Notes under the pieces: model-generated | What the model saw: the letters and a program-made list of their open reading frames with translations, nothing else | What the model was told of the DNA's origin: nothing | Databases searched by the model: none | Made by a program: the position numbers and the translations under genes | Virus record (IMG/VR): IMGVR_UViG_3300046513_000078 | Coordinates: 1 to 27,038 of that record | Strand: one strand, 5' to 3' | DNA length: 27,038 nucleotides | DNA from: a virus | Part shown: piece after piece, positions 7,586 to 15,954 of the stretch | Layout: every line of letters begins with the position of its first letter | Numbering within the stretch: the first letter of the stretch is position 1

Positions 7586-10500
7586 ATGCAAAAGTACCAA
7601 AACAACGTCTCCAACGGCAGGGGTGTTCCTGTCGCTTCAGCCACTGTCACGGTTCTCAAGTATCCGTCCGGCGCTGCCGCAACGATCTATAGCGACGACG
7701 GTGTCACGGCAATCACCAACACGCTGTTCACCGACGCGAACGGTTTCTTCTTTTTCTACGCCCCCGACGGGCGCTACACGCTGCAGATCGGCGGCACGGG
7801 CATCACGCCGCAGACGGTGAGCGACATTCTGCTGAGCGATAACCTCGTGGTCGACCAGCCCGCCGCGGGCGAGCTCTCGGGCACCGACGGCATCACCGTG
7901 GTGCAGGACGGCATTGAATCCCTCGCGACGCTGGACGAGCTGGCCGCCTTCATTCAGGCGCCGCTGCTCGGCACCGCCTCGCCCGACGCGGGCACGCTCA
8001 CGGGCACCGAGACGATGCCGGTGACCCGCGACGACGTCATCCTTCATACCACCCCGGCCGCGATCGCGACGCTCGCGCGCGCACCGATCGCCAACGGCAC
8101 CGCGGTGAGCGCAGGCGCGCTGCTCGGCGCGGAGACGATTCCCGTGAGCCGCGGCGCCGGCCTCCTGCAGACCACCGCCGAGGAGCTGGCCGAATTCGCC
8201 CAGGCCCCGATCGCCGACGGTACGGCCGCCGATGCGGGCGCGCTGACGGGTTCCGAGACGGTCCCGGTGAGCCGCGGCGCGGGCATCCTGCAGACGACCG
8301 CAGACGACCTCGCCGCGTTCGCGCTCGAGCCGATCGTCGAGGGCAGCTCGCCCCCGGCAGGCGCGCTCACGGGCGCCGAAGTCGTGACGCTCAGCCGCGC
8401 TGGCGCGCTCGTGCAGACGACGGTTGCCGCCCTCACCGGCAGTGGTGGCGCAGTGACCTCGGTGGCCGGCCGCACCGGCGACGTGGAGCTGAGCGTTGCC
8501 GACGTGGAAGGCGCGGCGCAATTGTCGTCGCCCGAGTTCACCGGCATCGTCAAAGTCCCGACGCTTCCCTCGGGCACCAGCAACGATCAGGCAGCGAGTA
8601 CCGGATTTGTGATGAACGCCCTCGCCACCACCGGTAGCGATGCGGGCGTGCGTTTTGTGGAATCGTTCCCGACCAGCGGCGCCGACGACACGGTGCAGTT
8701 GCACAACGGGCTGGATTGGCTCGCGGCTGCCCCGAACCGCACGCTGGCGATGCAGCACGGGAAGCTCTATACGGCGAGCACCCCGTACACGCTGCAGAAC
8801 GCGACGCACTTCCAGATCGAGGCCAATGGCGCGACCGTCAAGGGCGCCAACGGCATGTCGTGCGACTTCGGCAACTGGCTGCTGGGCCTGGACGGCTGTG
8901 TCGACGGCCTGATCACCGACCTGAACATGGACGGCAACCGCGCCAACCGGCCGGTCGTCGAAGGGCTGCAGGAAGCCCACAACATTCAGGTGTGGGACAA
9001 CTGCGCCCGCATCAAATTCGTCCGCGTGTATTCGGACAACGCCTGCGCCGACGGCTTCTATATGGGCGCCACGGACATTACGGCCGACGCCACGTTCCCG
9101 ACCGACATCACGAACGTCGATTGCCGCGCGCTGAACGCGTTCCGCAACAACATGTCGCTGATCAACACCGTGCGCTTCAAGGACTTCAACGGCGTCTACA
9201 ACAACGCCAACGGCACGGCCCCGGAAGACGGCATCGACTGCGAGCCGAACAACAACATCGCCGACGGCGACAAGGGCAACATCGACGTCGAGTTCCACAA
9301 CACGACCTGCAACAACAACCGCGGCCTTGGGTTCCAGGTCTTCCGCGACTGCAACCGTGTGAGCATGTTCAACGTCACGGCCCTCTTCAATGAGTCGGGC
9401 GCGGTGAGCACCTTCCTCGGCGGCGTCGAGATCCACGGCATCACGCTGGAAGACGCCCCCGGCTCGGATACCGACCGCGGCGTGATCGACTTGGCCGGCG
9501 CCGGTTCCGGCGAGGTCATCATCGAAGGCGTCGTGGCGCGCAACTACGTCACCAACGACGTGGACGGCAAGCCGATCATCTTCGTCGACACCGGCATGAC
9601 GCGGCCGATCACGATCGGCAGTGTGAAGACGTTCAACTGTGACTGCGCGGCGGTCATCGCCAACTCCCCTGTGGATATGGTGCAGGACATCGAGACGTTC
9701 GGGCAGACGCAGGGCTACGTGGTCAAGATCAACGCGGGCGCGGGTAACTCGGTGGTCAAGGGCGTGAAGGCCAACGGCGGCGACCTGAGCGTCTACGTCA
9801 ACGCGCCGGACGTGTCGGTCAGCGATGTGAAGCTCGACAGCCCCACCGCGACGGCTGCGCAGATCCTATTCGACACCGGCGCGCTGCGCGGCTCGCTGGA
9901 TGGCGTAGATGTGTTCCAGCAGTCGGGTGTCCCGGTCGGTCAGAAGGGTGTGCGCTTCGTGACCGCCCCGGCGCGCGCGACCAACATCGTCGGCCGCGTC
10001 GGCACCGGCACCGCGTGGACGGCAGCAAACATCGTCGAATTCGCAGGCGGCACGGCCGGCTCGTTTATCGCCAACATCTCGCCCTCCACGGGCGGCGGGG
10101 CGATTCCGGCGCCGGCGACGACCACCCCCGCGGCGCTCGGCACGGCGGCCGTCGGTACGTCCCTGACCTACGCGCGTTCTGATCACGTGCATGCGCTTCC
10201 GGCTATCCCGGCAGCGGCGACGACCACCCCCGCGGCGCTCGGCACGGCAGCGGTCGGCACGGGTACCACGTTCGCGCGCGCTGACCACGTGCATGCAGCG
10301 CCGACCATCCCGGCGGCGGCGTCGACGACACCGTTGATCGAGTCGGGCAGTGGCGCTGTCGGCAGCTCCGCGGCGTATGCGCGGGCTGACCACGTCCACC
10401 CGGCGGCCAGCGGCGGTACCGGCACGCAGACGGTGCGCGAGAGCGCGCTGCGCAACTGGAAGAAGTCGAACACCAGCAAGATCGCGGCGATTATGGGCCG

Positions 10501-11572
10501 CGGCCAGTCGGGCTTCGCGCGAGCGCGCATCCTCGGCATCGGCGACTCGTTCACGGCGGGCTTCGCCGCCGCGGGCACGTCCTTCACCAACGGCCGGTCC
10601 CAGTCGTTCCTCACCCATCTCGCCGCGGCGATGGCGGCCCGCGGCATGAGCGCAACGGCCGACTGGGCAGTGGGCGACGGTAACTCGGGCGATGTCCCGC
10701 TGGTCTATGACCCCCGCGTGGGACTCACGGGCGGCACCAGCCTGCTGACCGACTTCCGCTGCATCGGCGGTAGCGGCTGGACGATGGACGGCGTCGGCAA
10801 CCGGATCTCGTTCACGCCGGCGAACGCCTTCGACACGGTCGAAGTCCTCGTGATGATGAACAACAACACCGGGGTGTCGGGCAACTTCGACGTGTTCTAC
10901 AACGGCAGCGGCACGCTCGCGCAGACGGTCACCAGCAACGACATCCTGGGCGTGAAGAAGGTCACGCTCACGGTGCCCGGTGGCACCACGGCGACCTCGG
11001 TGCAGTTCCAGCGCAAGACCAACGCGACCTTCATCGCGGCGGTCGGGACGCGCATCGCGAGCAAACCCGGCATCGAGATCATCAACGCGGGCAGCACCGG
11101 CACGCCGCTGGCGACCTATGCCGCCGCGCCCGGTTTGACCACCGGCGCCGGTGACACGAACACGTGGAACACGCGTGCCGCGGCGAGCGTGCTGATGGAT
11201 ACGAACGCGCTGAACGTGACGATCATCAACGGCTGGTTCAACGACAAAGATGCGGCGTCGACGATCGCGGCCACGCAGACCCAGCTCGCCAACCTCATCA
11301 CCGCGGCCAAAGTGTGGGGTGACGTGATCTACATGGGCTACGCGCCGCTCGACCCGAGCGACACGACCCTGACGGTCTACAACCAGTGGCAGGACGCGAT
11401 GTACGCGACGGCGACCGCTGCGGATATTCCGATCATCGATCCGCCCGCGCAGCTTCCGCTGTACGCCACGGGCATCGCCCAAGGCATGTACGGCGACCCG
11501 CTGCACCTGAACGGTTCCGGCCACGCCATCATCGCTCGCGCCATCATGGAAGCGATGGCCGACATCTCCTAA
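7586..11572 (+). CDS. tailspike with beta-helix and SGNH esterase domains
   Basis: A 1328-residue receptor-binding protein. The N-terminus (about 1-90) starts with the NVSNGRGVPVASATVTV pattern of a virion-attachment beta domain. About residues 125-290 hold four repeats of roughly 41 residues (ETMPVTR, ETIPVSR, ETVPVSR and EVVTLSR). Residues about 370-800 read as a right-handed beta-helix with many Asn/Asp turns (TCNNNRGLGFQVFRDCNRVS). Then come three repeats with DHVH motifs. The C-terminal domain is a GDSL/SGNH hydrolase: GDSF with Ser988, GWFND with Asn1219, and DPLH with Asp1304 and His1307. It probably binds and cleaves or deacetylates host surface polysaccharide. It is unusually placed between capsid and adaptor genes. 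The start has no strong ribosome site. Confidence 0.85.
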   Translation: MQKYQNNVSNGRGVPVASATVTVLKYPSGAAATIYSDDGVTAITNTLFTDANGFFFFYAPDGRYTLQIGGTGITPQTVSDILLSDNLVVDQPAAGELSGTDGITVVQDGIESLATLDELAAFIQAPLLGTASPDAGTLTGTETMPVTRDDVILHTTPAAIATLARAPIANGTAVSAGALLGAETIPVSRGAGLLQTTAEELAEFAQAPIADGTAADAGALTGSETVPVSRGAGILQTTADDLAAFALEPIVEGSSPPAGALTGAEVVTLSRAGALVQTTVAALTGSGGAVTSVAGRTGDVELSVADVEGAAQLSSPEFTGIVKVPTLPSGTSNDQAASTGFVMNALATTGSDAGVRFVESFPTSGADDTVQLHNGLDWLAAAPNRTLAMQHGKLYTASTPYTLQNATHFQIEANGATVKGANGMSCDFGNWLLGLDGCVDGLITDLNMDGNRANRPVVEGLQEAHNIQVWDNCARIKFVRVYSDNACADGFYMGATDITADATFPTDITNVDCRALNAFRNNMSLINTVRFKDFNGVYNNANGTAPEDGIDCEPNNNIADGDKGNIDVEFHNTTCNNNRGLGFQVFRDCNRVSMFNVTALFNESGAVSTFLGGVEIHGITLEDAPGSDTDRGVIDLAGAGSGEVIIEGVVARNYVTNDVDGKPIIFVDTGMTRPITIGSVKTFNCDCAAVIANSPVDMVQDIETFGQTQGYVVKINAGAGNSVVKGVKANGGDLSVYVNAPDVSVSDVKLDSPTATAAQILFDTGALRGSLDGVDVFQQSGVPVGQKGVRFVTAPARATNIVGRVGTGTAWTAANIVEFAGGTAGSFIANISPSTGGGAIPAPATTTPAALGTAAVGTSLTYARSDHVHALPAIPAAATTTPAALGTAAVGTGTTFARADHVHAAPTIPAAASTTPLIESGSGAVGSSAAYARADHVHPAASGGTGTQTVRESALRNWKKSNTSKIAAIMGRGQSGFARARILGIGDSFTAGFAAAGTSFTNGRSQSFLTHLAAAMAARGMSATADWAVGDGNSGDVPLVYDPRVGLTGGTSLLTDFRCIGGSGWTMDGVGNRISFTPANAFDTVEVLVMMNNNTGVSGNFDVFYNGSGTLAQTVTSNDILGVKKVTLTVPGGTTATSVQFQRKTNATFIAAVGTRIASKPGIEIINAGSTGTPLATYAAAPGLTTGAGDTNTWNTRAAASVLMDTNALNVTIINGWFNDKDAASTIAATQTQLANLITAAKVWGDVIYMGYAPLDPSDTTLTVYNQWQDAMYATATAADIPIIDPPAQLPLYATGIAQGMYGDPLHLNGSGHAIIARAIMEAMADIS
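10113..10248 (+). repeat. 102-base tandem repeat in the tailspike gene
   Basis: A stretch of about 34 bases beginning CGGCGACGACCACCCCCGCG is identical at 10113 and 10215, a period of 102 bases or 34 codons. A third, diverged unit follows. Each unit encodes TTPAALGTAAVG then a DHVH motif. The near-identity at synonymous sites points to a recent duplication or gene conversion. Confidence 0.7.
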
Positions 11573-11584
11573 GAGAAAGCGCCC

Positions 11585-12301
11585 ATGTCCATCATTGTCC
11601 AGACCCTGGATGAAGTGCCCGAGTTCTTGGGCACGTCACTCATCAACAAGGTCGCGACCCAGCTGCTCGACCCCGACAACGTCCGGTGGACGCGCAAGGA
11701 GTTGCTCAGCTGGCTCAATGATGGGCAGCGCCGGATCGTGTTGCTGCAGCCGAACCTCTCGAGCGTCACGGCCGCGGTGCACCTGCAGCCGGGTACCCGG
11801 CAGGCGCTGCCCGCCGATGGCTGGATGCTGCTCGACGTCTACCGCAACCTGGGCGTGAACGGCACCACGCCCGGGCGTTCGGTGCGCATCGTCTCGCGCC
11901 AGCTGATGGACGCGCAGGTGCCGAACTGGCACTCGGCGCCGCGCTCGGCGGTGGTGCAGAACTACATCTACGACATTCAGGATCAGACGAATTTCTACGT
12001 CTACCCGCCCAGCGACGGCAACAACTACATCGAGGTGAACTACTCGCAGGCGCCGCTCGACCTCGAGACCGAGGCCACGCCGCTGTCGCTGCGTCTGGTG
12101 TTCATCCCCGTGCTGATGGATTACATGCTGTATTGCGCGTGCAGCAAGGACGCGGAGTACGCGCCGGGGCTCGCGCTCGCGAAGCAGTACTGGGAGGCGT
12201 TCACCACGTCGCTCGGCGTGAAGGATAAGTCTGATGCCGCCAACAACGTGAACCAGAGCTTGGCGCCGAAGAACCAGCCGGTACCGGGAGCGACCTCATG
12301 A
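11585..12301 (+). CDS. head-tail adaptor-like protein (DUF6682-type)
   Basis: A 238-residue protein with an N-terminal pattern WTRKELLSWLNDGQRRIVLL followed by DGWMLLDVYRNLG. This pattern is typical of a family of phage adaptor proteins (I believe DUF6682) that sit under the portal. The helical N-terminus, a beta centre (TNFYVYPP, YIEVNYSQAPLDL) and a helical C-terminus (YMLYCACSKDAEYA) fit a gp4/gp6-like adaptor. It lies directly after the tailspike and overlaps the next gene by ATGA, so the two probable adaptors are translationally coupled. AAGAGAAAG before 11585 is the ribosome site. The family assignment is from memory of the pattern. Confidence 0.7.
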   Translation: MSIIVQTLDEVPEFLGTSLINKVATQLLDPDNVRWTRKELLSWLNDGQRRIVLLQPNLSSVTAAVHLQPGTRQALPADGWMLLDVYRNLGVNGTTPGRSVRIVSRQLMDAQVPNWHSAPRSAVVQNYIYDIQDQTNFYVYPPSDGNNYIEVNYSQAPLDLETEATPLSLRLVFIPVLMDYMLYCACSKDAEYAPGLALAKQYWEAFTTSLGVKDKSDAANNVNQSLAPKNQPVPGATS

Positions 12302-12960
12302 CCGAGATCTACAACCGCACGGTGCCGTACGACGACTTCCTCGCCGAAGTGCTGCCGTACGTGCAGGACGTGCCCGAGTTCGTCGCCACCAACGCGGTGA
12401 AGAACGCCGTGATCGAGTTCTGCCGCAAGACGCGGTACTGGCAGAAGGATCTCGCGCCGCTGTCGGCCGAAGCGAACGTGGCGAACTACCCGATCGAGAC
12501 GCCCGAGGGCACCGTGCTGGTCGACATCGTGCAGGCTTGGTACAACGGCAAGCTGCTCGTGCCGAAGTCCATTGACGCGCTCACGCGCATCTACCGCACG
12601 CTCGACTACCGCACGCTCGCCGGTTCCCCCGCGTACTTCACGCGGGTGATCGAGCCCGAGATCCTGCTGGTGCCGTATCCGGTGGAGGCACTGGAGAACG
12701 CGGTGACGCTGCGCGCCGCGCTCGCGCCGACGCGCGACTCGACCGGCGCCGACAGCTCGATCTTCGAGCACTACCTCGAGGACATCGCCGCGGGCGCGCG
12801 CGGCCGACTCTACAGCATGCACGGGCAGCCATTCTCTGACCCGCAGGGCGCGCTCACCTACGAGCGCAAGTTCCGCGTGGCCTGTGACAAGGCCCGCATC
12901 CGCGCTGACAAGTCGCTCACGCGCGACTCGACGGTGGTTGAATTCCAGAGGATCGTATGA
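12298..12960 (+). CDS. second head-tail connector-like protein
   Basis: A 220-residue protein overlapping the upstream adaptor and the downstream collar gene by ATGA at each end. It starts with YDDFLAEVLPYVQDVPEFVA then NAVIEFCRKTRYWQKDL, a helical start common in phage connector or tail-tube-A-like proteins. A beta section and the helix IFEHYLEDIAAGARGRLYSM follow. The second connector gene and its overlaps suggest the two products form adjoining rings of the head-tail interface. No exact family is recognised; it might correspond to a T7 gp11-like or P22 gp4-like component. Confidence 0.6.
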   Translation: MTEIYNRTVPYDDFLAEVLPYVQDVPEFVATNAVKNAVIEFCRKTRYWQKDLAPLSAEANVANYPIETPEGTVLVDIVQAWYNGKLLVPKSIDALTRIYRTLDYRTLAGSPAYFTRVIEPEILLVPYPVEALENAVTLRAALAPTRDSTGADSSIFEHYLEDIAAGARGRLYSMHGQPFSDPQGALTYERKFRVACDKARIRADKSLTRDSTVVEFQRIV

Positions 12961-14051
12961 CGGTCAAGATCAAAAACGGTGCGTTCGGTACGCTCGCGGG
13001 CAACATCTCCGCGGTGCAGACGCTGGTCTCGCTCGCGGCAGGCCAGGGCGCGCGCTTCCCGGCGCTCACGCCCGGTGACTGGTTTTGGGGCACGCTGGTC
13101 AACGCCGCCAACGTCGCGGAAGTTGTCAAGGTGACGCTGGTCGCCGGTGACACGTTCACGGTCGTGCGCGGGCAGGACGGAACGACCGCCGCGGCCTTCA
13201 ACGCAGGTGACCGCTTCGAGCTGCGCGCGCCGGCTGCACTGTGGAACGACTTCCTCGACAAAGCGACGTTCGAGGCGATGATTCTCAGCATCTTCGGCCG
13301 CATCATGGTCATGTGGTCGGGCTCGATCACCGAGCTCCCCGAGCGCTGGAGCCTGTGTGACGGCACCAACGGCACGCCTGACCTGCGCAACAAGTTCGTC
13401 GTCGGCGCGGGCTCGGGTACGGGCCCCAGCACCTACGCGGTGGGCGCGACCGGCGGCGCTGCGAGCACCACCCTCGCGATCGCCAACATGCCGACTCACG
13501 CGCACGGCGTGACGGACCCCGGCCACACCCACTTCGTGAACGACCCGACGCACGTGCATGGCGTGAATGACGGCGGGCACAACCACTTCGTGAACGATCC
13601 GACGCACAACCACGCGCTGCCACAGACGCCGCACGGGCACGGATTGAGTGATCCGGGCCACGCACACGGTGTCGCCGACCCGGGCCACAGCCACGGCGTG
13701 TTCTACAACGGCGGCGGCAACCCAATCAAGGGATTCTCGGGCCCTGCGTCCGGCGGCAACGCGTCCTCGAGCACCACGACCTCGGGCACCGGGATCGGGA
13801 TCTTCGCCTCGGGCACCGGCATGTCGGTCCAAGCCCAGTTCGCCAACATCGGCATCAACCCGGCGGCTACCGGCGTGTTCCTGAGCGCGAGCGGCACCGG
13901 CGTCTCGATCCAAGCGCACGCCACCGGCGTGTTCCTGAGCGCGAGCGGCACGGCCATCACGACTCAGAACGCGGGCTCCGGCACGGCGTTCGAGAACCGG
14001 CCGCCGTACTATGCGCTGGCCTACATCATGTACACAGGTATCCCGGCTTAG
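12957..14051 (+). CDS. tail-collar-domain fibre with HxH repeats
   Basis: A 364-residue structural protein. Residues about 1-90 form a beta attachment region (GNISAVQTLVSLAAGQGARF; VVRGQDGTTAAAFNAGDRFE). Residues about 124-152 match the phage tail collar pattern (ITELPERWSLCDG, then TPDLRNKFVVGAG). Residues about 180-245 contain a dense HxH series (HAHG, HTHF, HVHG, HNHF, HNHA, HGHG, HAHG, HSHG), as in metal-binding fibre tips such as the iron-binding needle of T4 gp37. A duplicated TGVFLSASGT segment lies near the C-terminus, which ends ENRPPYYALAYIMYTGIPA, typical of collar-family ends. It is probably a short tail fibre or spike. No reverse transcriptase or template repeat is visible, so nothing suggests that it diversifies. 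Confidence 0.8.
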   Translation: MTVKIKNGAFGTLAGNISAVQTLVSLAAGQGARFPALTPGDWFWGTLVNAANVAEVVKVTLVAGDTFTVVRGQDGTTAAAFNAGDRFELRAPAALWNDFLDKATFEAMILSIFGRIMVMWSGSITELPERWSLCDGTNGTPDLRNKFVVGAGSGTGPSTYAVGATGGAASTTLAIANMPTHAHGVTDPGHTHFVNDPTHVHGVNDGGHNHFVNDPTHNHALPQTPHGHGLSDPGHAHGVADPGHSHGVFYNGGGNPIKGFSGPASGGNASSSTTTSGTGIGIFASGTGMSVQAQFANIGINPAATGVFLSASGTGVSIQAHATGVFLSASGTAITTQNAGSGTAFENRPPYYALAYIMYTGIPA

Positions 14052-14064
14052 TAAACTGGAACCT

Positions 14065-14070
14065 GCTAAC
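14065..14070 (-). promoter_or_regulatory. GTTAGC motif (reverse) before the lysis region
   Basis: TGCTAAC at 14064-14070 is the reverse complement of GTTAGCA. It lies alone in the 44-base gap between the collar-fibre gene and the membrane coiled-coil gene, the first gap after a run of overlapping genes. It may mark a promoter or operator for the lysis genes. Confidence 0.3.
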
Positions 14071-14095
14071 AAAAGACCAATTTCTCGGGGGATTC

Positions 14096-14395
14096 ATGGA
14101 CATCAACACATGGCTTTCGTTGGCCATCACGTTGCTGTTCACGGCGGTATCGGCCGTGATCGGAGGGTATGTGAAGTCTGTCCGGGATGACCAGCGGGTC
14201 ACCGCTGAAAAGCTTGAGAACCTGCAGAATGCGCACACCAAGCTGCGCGTCGAAGTGGCAGGCGAATACATGAAGAAGGCTGACCTGCAGACCATGCACG
14301 TCGAGTTCAAGCAGGACATGAAGGAGCTGATCGAGCAGATCCGCGAGGACATACGCGCTAACATCGCGCGCATCGAATCGCAGGTGAGGAAGTAA
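14096..14395 (+). CDS. single-TM coiled-coil protein, candidate lysis protein
   Basis: A 99-residue protein with one N-terminal membrane segment (WLSLAITLLFTAVSAVIGGY, residues 5-24) and then an almost unbroken charged helix with coiled-coil character (VTAEKLENLQNAHTKLRVEV; MKELIEQIREDIRANIARIE). The layout fits an inner-membrane spanin (Rz-type) or an XhlA-like holin accessory protein. Position just upstream of the endolysin and holin supports a lysis role. No overlapping Rz1-like lipoprotein with a lipobox was seen in it or nearby, which weakens the spanin reading. GGGGG at 14087-14091 serves as ribosome site, with a short spacer. Confidence 0.6.
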   Translation: MDINTWLSLAITLLFTAVSAVIGGYVKSVRDDQRVTAEKLENLQNAHTKLRVEVAGEYMKKADLQTMHVEFKQDMKELIEQIREDIRANIARIESQVRK

Positions 14396-14425
14396 CCCCC
14401 AACAAGTCAATAAGTGGAGTGCAGC

Positions 14426-14704
14426 ATGGCAATGTCGATTCAGGATTTTATCGCCCACGCGGGCGCGGAAGTGGTCGGTGACAAGATCATCGTCGGCGAG
14501 ATGGCCAATCGCCGCGTGATCGGCGACATGGTGCCGGTGGTGGTGCTGACCGAAGAAGGTCAGGCGATGCTGGCTGCAGCGGAAGCCGAAGCCGTGCAGG
14601 AGTCCAAGCCGCGCGTGCCGCGCCACATGAAGCCCAAGGCGGAGACGGCTGCCCCCGCACCGGACGCGCCGGCTGGCGACGCCACCGAGACCCCGGCGGC
14701 GTAA
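14426..14704 (+). CDS. small hypothetical protein in the lysis region
   Basis: A 92-residue protein. The ATG at 14426 is preferred because GGAG at 14416-14419 is six bases upstream; a GTG at 14414 would overlap that site. The N-terminal half is a compact beta/alpha unit (VVGDKIIVGEMANRRVIGDM, VPVVVLTEEGQAML). The C-terminal third is Pro/Ala-rich and probably disordered. There is no signal peptide or membrane segment. Its stop codon abuts the GTG of the endolysin, so the two are probably co-translated. Function unknown. Confidence 0.65.
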   Translation: MAMSIQDFIAHAGAEVVGDKIIVGEMANRRVIGDMVPVVVLTEEGQAMLAAAEAEAVQESKPRVPRHMKPKAETAAPAPDAPAGDATETPAA

Positions 14705-15187
14705 GTGACGAGCTTCGATGACGCCTTCGACGCCCTGATCGGCAACGAGGGCGGCTATTCGAACAACCCGAAGGACCCCGGTGGCGAAACCATGTGGGGC
14801 GTCACCGCACGCGTGGCGCGCGCCTATGGCTACACCGGGGCGATGAAGAATCTGCCGAAAGAGACCGCCAAGGCGATCGCGAAGAAGCTGTACTGGGACC
14901 CGCTGCGGCTCGACACGTTTGACCCGCGCGTGGCGTTCCAGATCTTCGATGCGAACTACAACGGCGGGCACTGCGTGATCTGGATGCAGGGCGCGAGCGG
15001 CGCCAAGGTGGATGGCCTGATCGGACCGGCAACGGTCGCCGCGGTGCAGGCCACCGACCCGCTCAAATTCATGATGCGCTGGAACGCGCTGCGCATCACC
15101 TACTTCACGTCGCTCTCGACGTGGGCGACGTTCGGTAAGGGCTGGGCCAACCGCATCGCCGCGAACCTGAAGAAAGGAGCGAAGTGA
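14705..15187 (+). CDS. endolysin, GH108 N-acetylmuramidase
   Basis: A 160-residue lysozyme-type enzyme starting at a GTG directly after the preceding stop. The N-terminus carries the GH108 signature LIGNEGGYSNNPKDPGGETM followed by WGVT; the Glu of NEGG (residue 15) is the expected catalytic residue. The C-terminal half (VDGLIGPATVAAVQATDP, then MRWNALRITYF) matches the peptidoglycan-binding domain usual in this family. It cleaves the glycan backbone of the wall at lysis. Length is normal for the family. There is no signal peptide, so it depends on the holin encoded directly downstream. Confidence 0.9.
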   Translation: MTSFDDAFDALIGNEGGYSNNPKDPGGETMWGVTARVARAYGYTGAMKNLPKETAKAIAKKLYWDPLRLDTFDPRVAFQIFDANYNGGHCVIWMQGASGAKVDGLIGPATVAAVQATDPLKFMMRWNALRITYFTSLSTWATFGKGWANRIAANLKKGAK

Positions 15188-15717
15188 TGCCGCTCATCCC
15201 CATCGCGATGGCGCTCGCACAGTTCGCGCCGATGATTGCCGGCTGGCTCGGCGGCTCCAAGGCCGAGGACATCGCGGGCAAGGTCGTGGGCATCGCGCAG
15301 GTGGTGACCGGCCAGTCCGCGCCCGACGCCGCGCTCGCCGCGCTGCAGGCTGATCCGAACCTCTCGCTGCAGTTCCAGCAGGCTGTGATGGCGCAGCAGG
15401 TCACGCTCGCGCAGATCGCCGCCGACGTGGAGAAGGCCGAGCTGGCCGCTGACACCGCCAACATGCAGACGGTCAACACGACCATGCAGGTCGAGGCGAA
15501 GGCGGATCACTGGCCGACCTACAGCTGGCGGCCGTTCATCGGCTTCACGTTCGGGCTCTACATCAACTCCCTGTGGGTGCTGCCGCTCTTTCACGTGCAG
15601 CCGGTGGCGCTGTCGACCGATCTCGTGTTCGCGATCGGCGGCATCCTCGGCGTGGCCTCATTCTTCCGCGGCAAGGCCCAGGCCGACCCGCGCGTTACCA
15701 CTGACCCACGGGGCTAA
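15187..15717 (+). CDS. three-TM phage holin
   Basis: A 176-residue membrane protein. AAAGGAG at 15173-15179 is seven bases before ATG 15187; the GTG at 15184 is too close. The stop of the endolysin (TGA at 15185-15187) shares its A with this ATG. An N-terminal hydrophobic stretch (LIPIAMALAQFAPMIAGWLG) is followed by a helical linker and two C-terminal membrane segments (FIGFTFGLYINSLWVLPLF, VFAIGGILGVASFF). The YSWRPFIGF motif is typical of the GTA-type 3-TM holin family. It would permeabilise the inner membrane and let the endolysin reach the wall. Confidence 0.82.
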   Translation: MPLIPIAMALAQFAPMIAGWLGGSKAEDIAGKVVGIAQVVTGQSAPDAALAALQADPNLSLQFQQAVMAQQVTLAQIAADVEKAELAADTANMQTVNTTMQVEAKADHWPTYSWRPFIGFTFGLYINSLWVLPLFHVQPVALSTDLVFAIGGILGVASFFRGKAQADPRVTTDPRG

Positions 15718-15719
15718 AG

Positions 15720-15953
15720 ATGGAACTGCTCAAACTGTACCTGATGAACTGGCTTCGCCTGCTGGACGAGGCGGGCAACGTGCTCACCGGCGGCGACGCA
15801 AACGAGACGATCTCGTCGCGCGCGGGCAAGGCGCAGCGCAAGGGCAAGCTGTGGGGCTGCGTCCTGTGCCGCTTCCTCGACCTGTTCCAGAAGGATCACT
15901 GCGAGCTCTCCATCCACGAAGACGCTGGCGCCAACGCCACGCTCCCCGACTGA
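15720..15953 (+). CDS. small phage protein of unknown function after holin
   Basis: A 77-residue protein. Its pattern (LLDEAGNVLTGGDANETISS, then RAGKAQRKGKLWGCVLCRFL) resembles a small protein commonly found beside holin genes in proteobacterial phages; no function is established. Two Cys in WGCVLC and one in DHCEL might bind metal. It lies two bases after the holin stop and one base before the tail-nozzle gene, so it belongs to the same operon. There is no signal peptide or lipobox, so it is not an Rz1. Confidence 0.7.
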   Translation: MELLKLYLMNWLRLLDEAGNVLTGGDANETISSRAGKAQRKGKLWGCVLCRFLDLFQKDHCELSIHEDAGANATLPD

Positions 15954-15954
15954 T

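Noticed and set aside
7637-9436. Antisense frame opposite the tailspike gene
   Set aside because: Same shadow composition; the + strand frame has clear domains and repeats.
12957-14051. Diversity-generating retroelement target in the collar fibre
   Set aside because: No reverse transcriptase gene and no template repeat were seen in the window; the duplicated TGVFLSASGT segment is a plain internal repeat.
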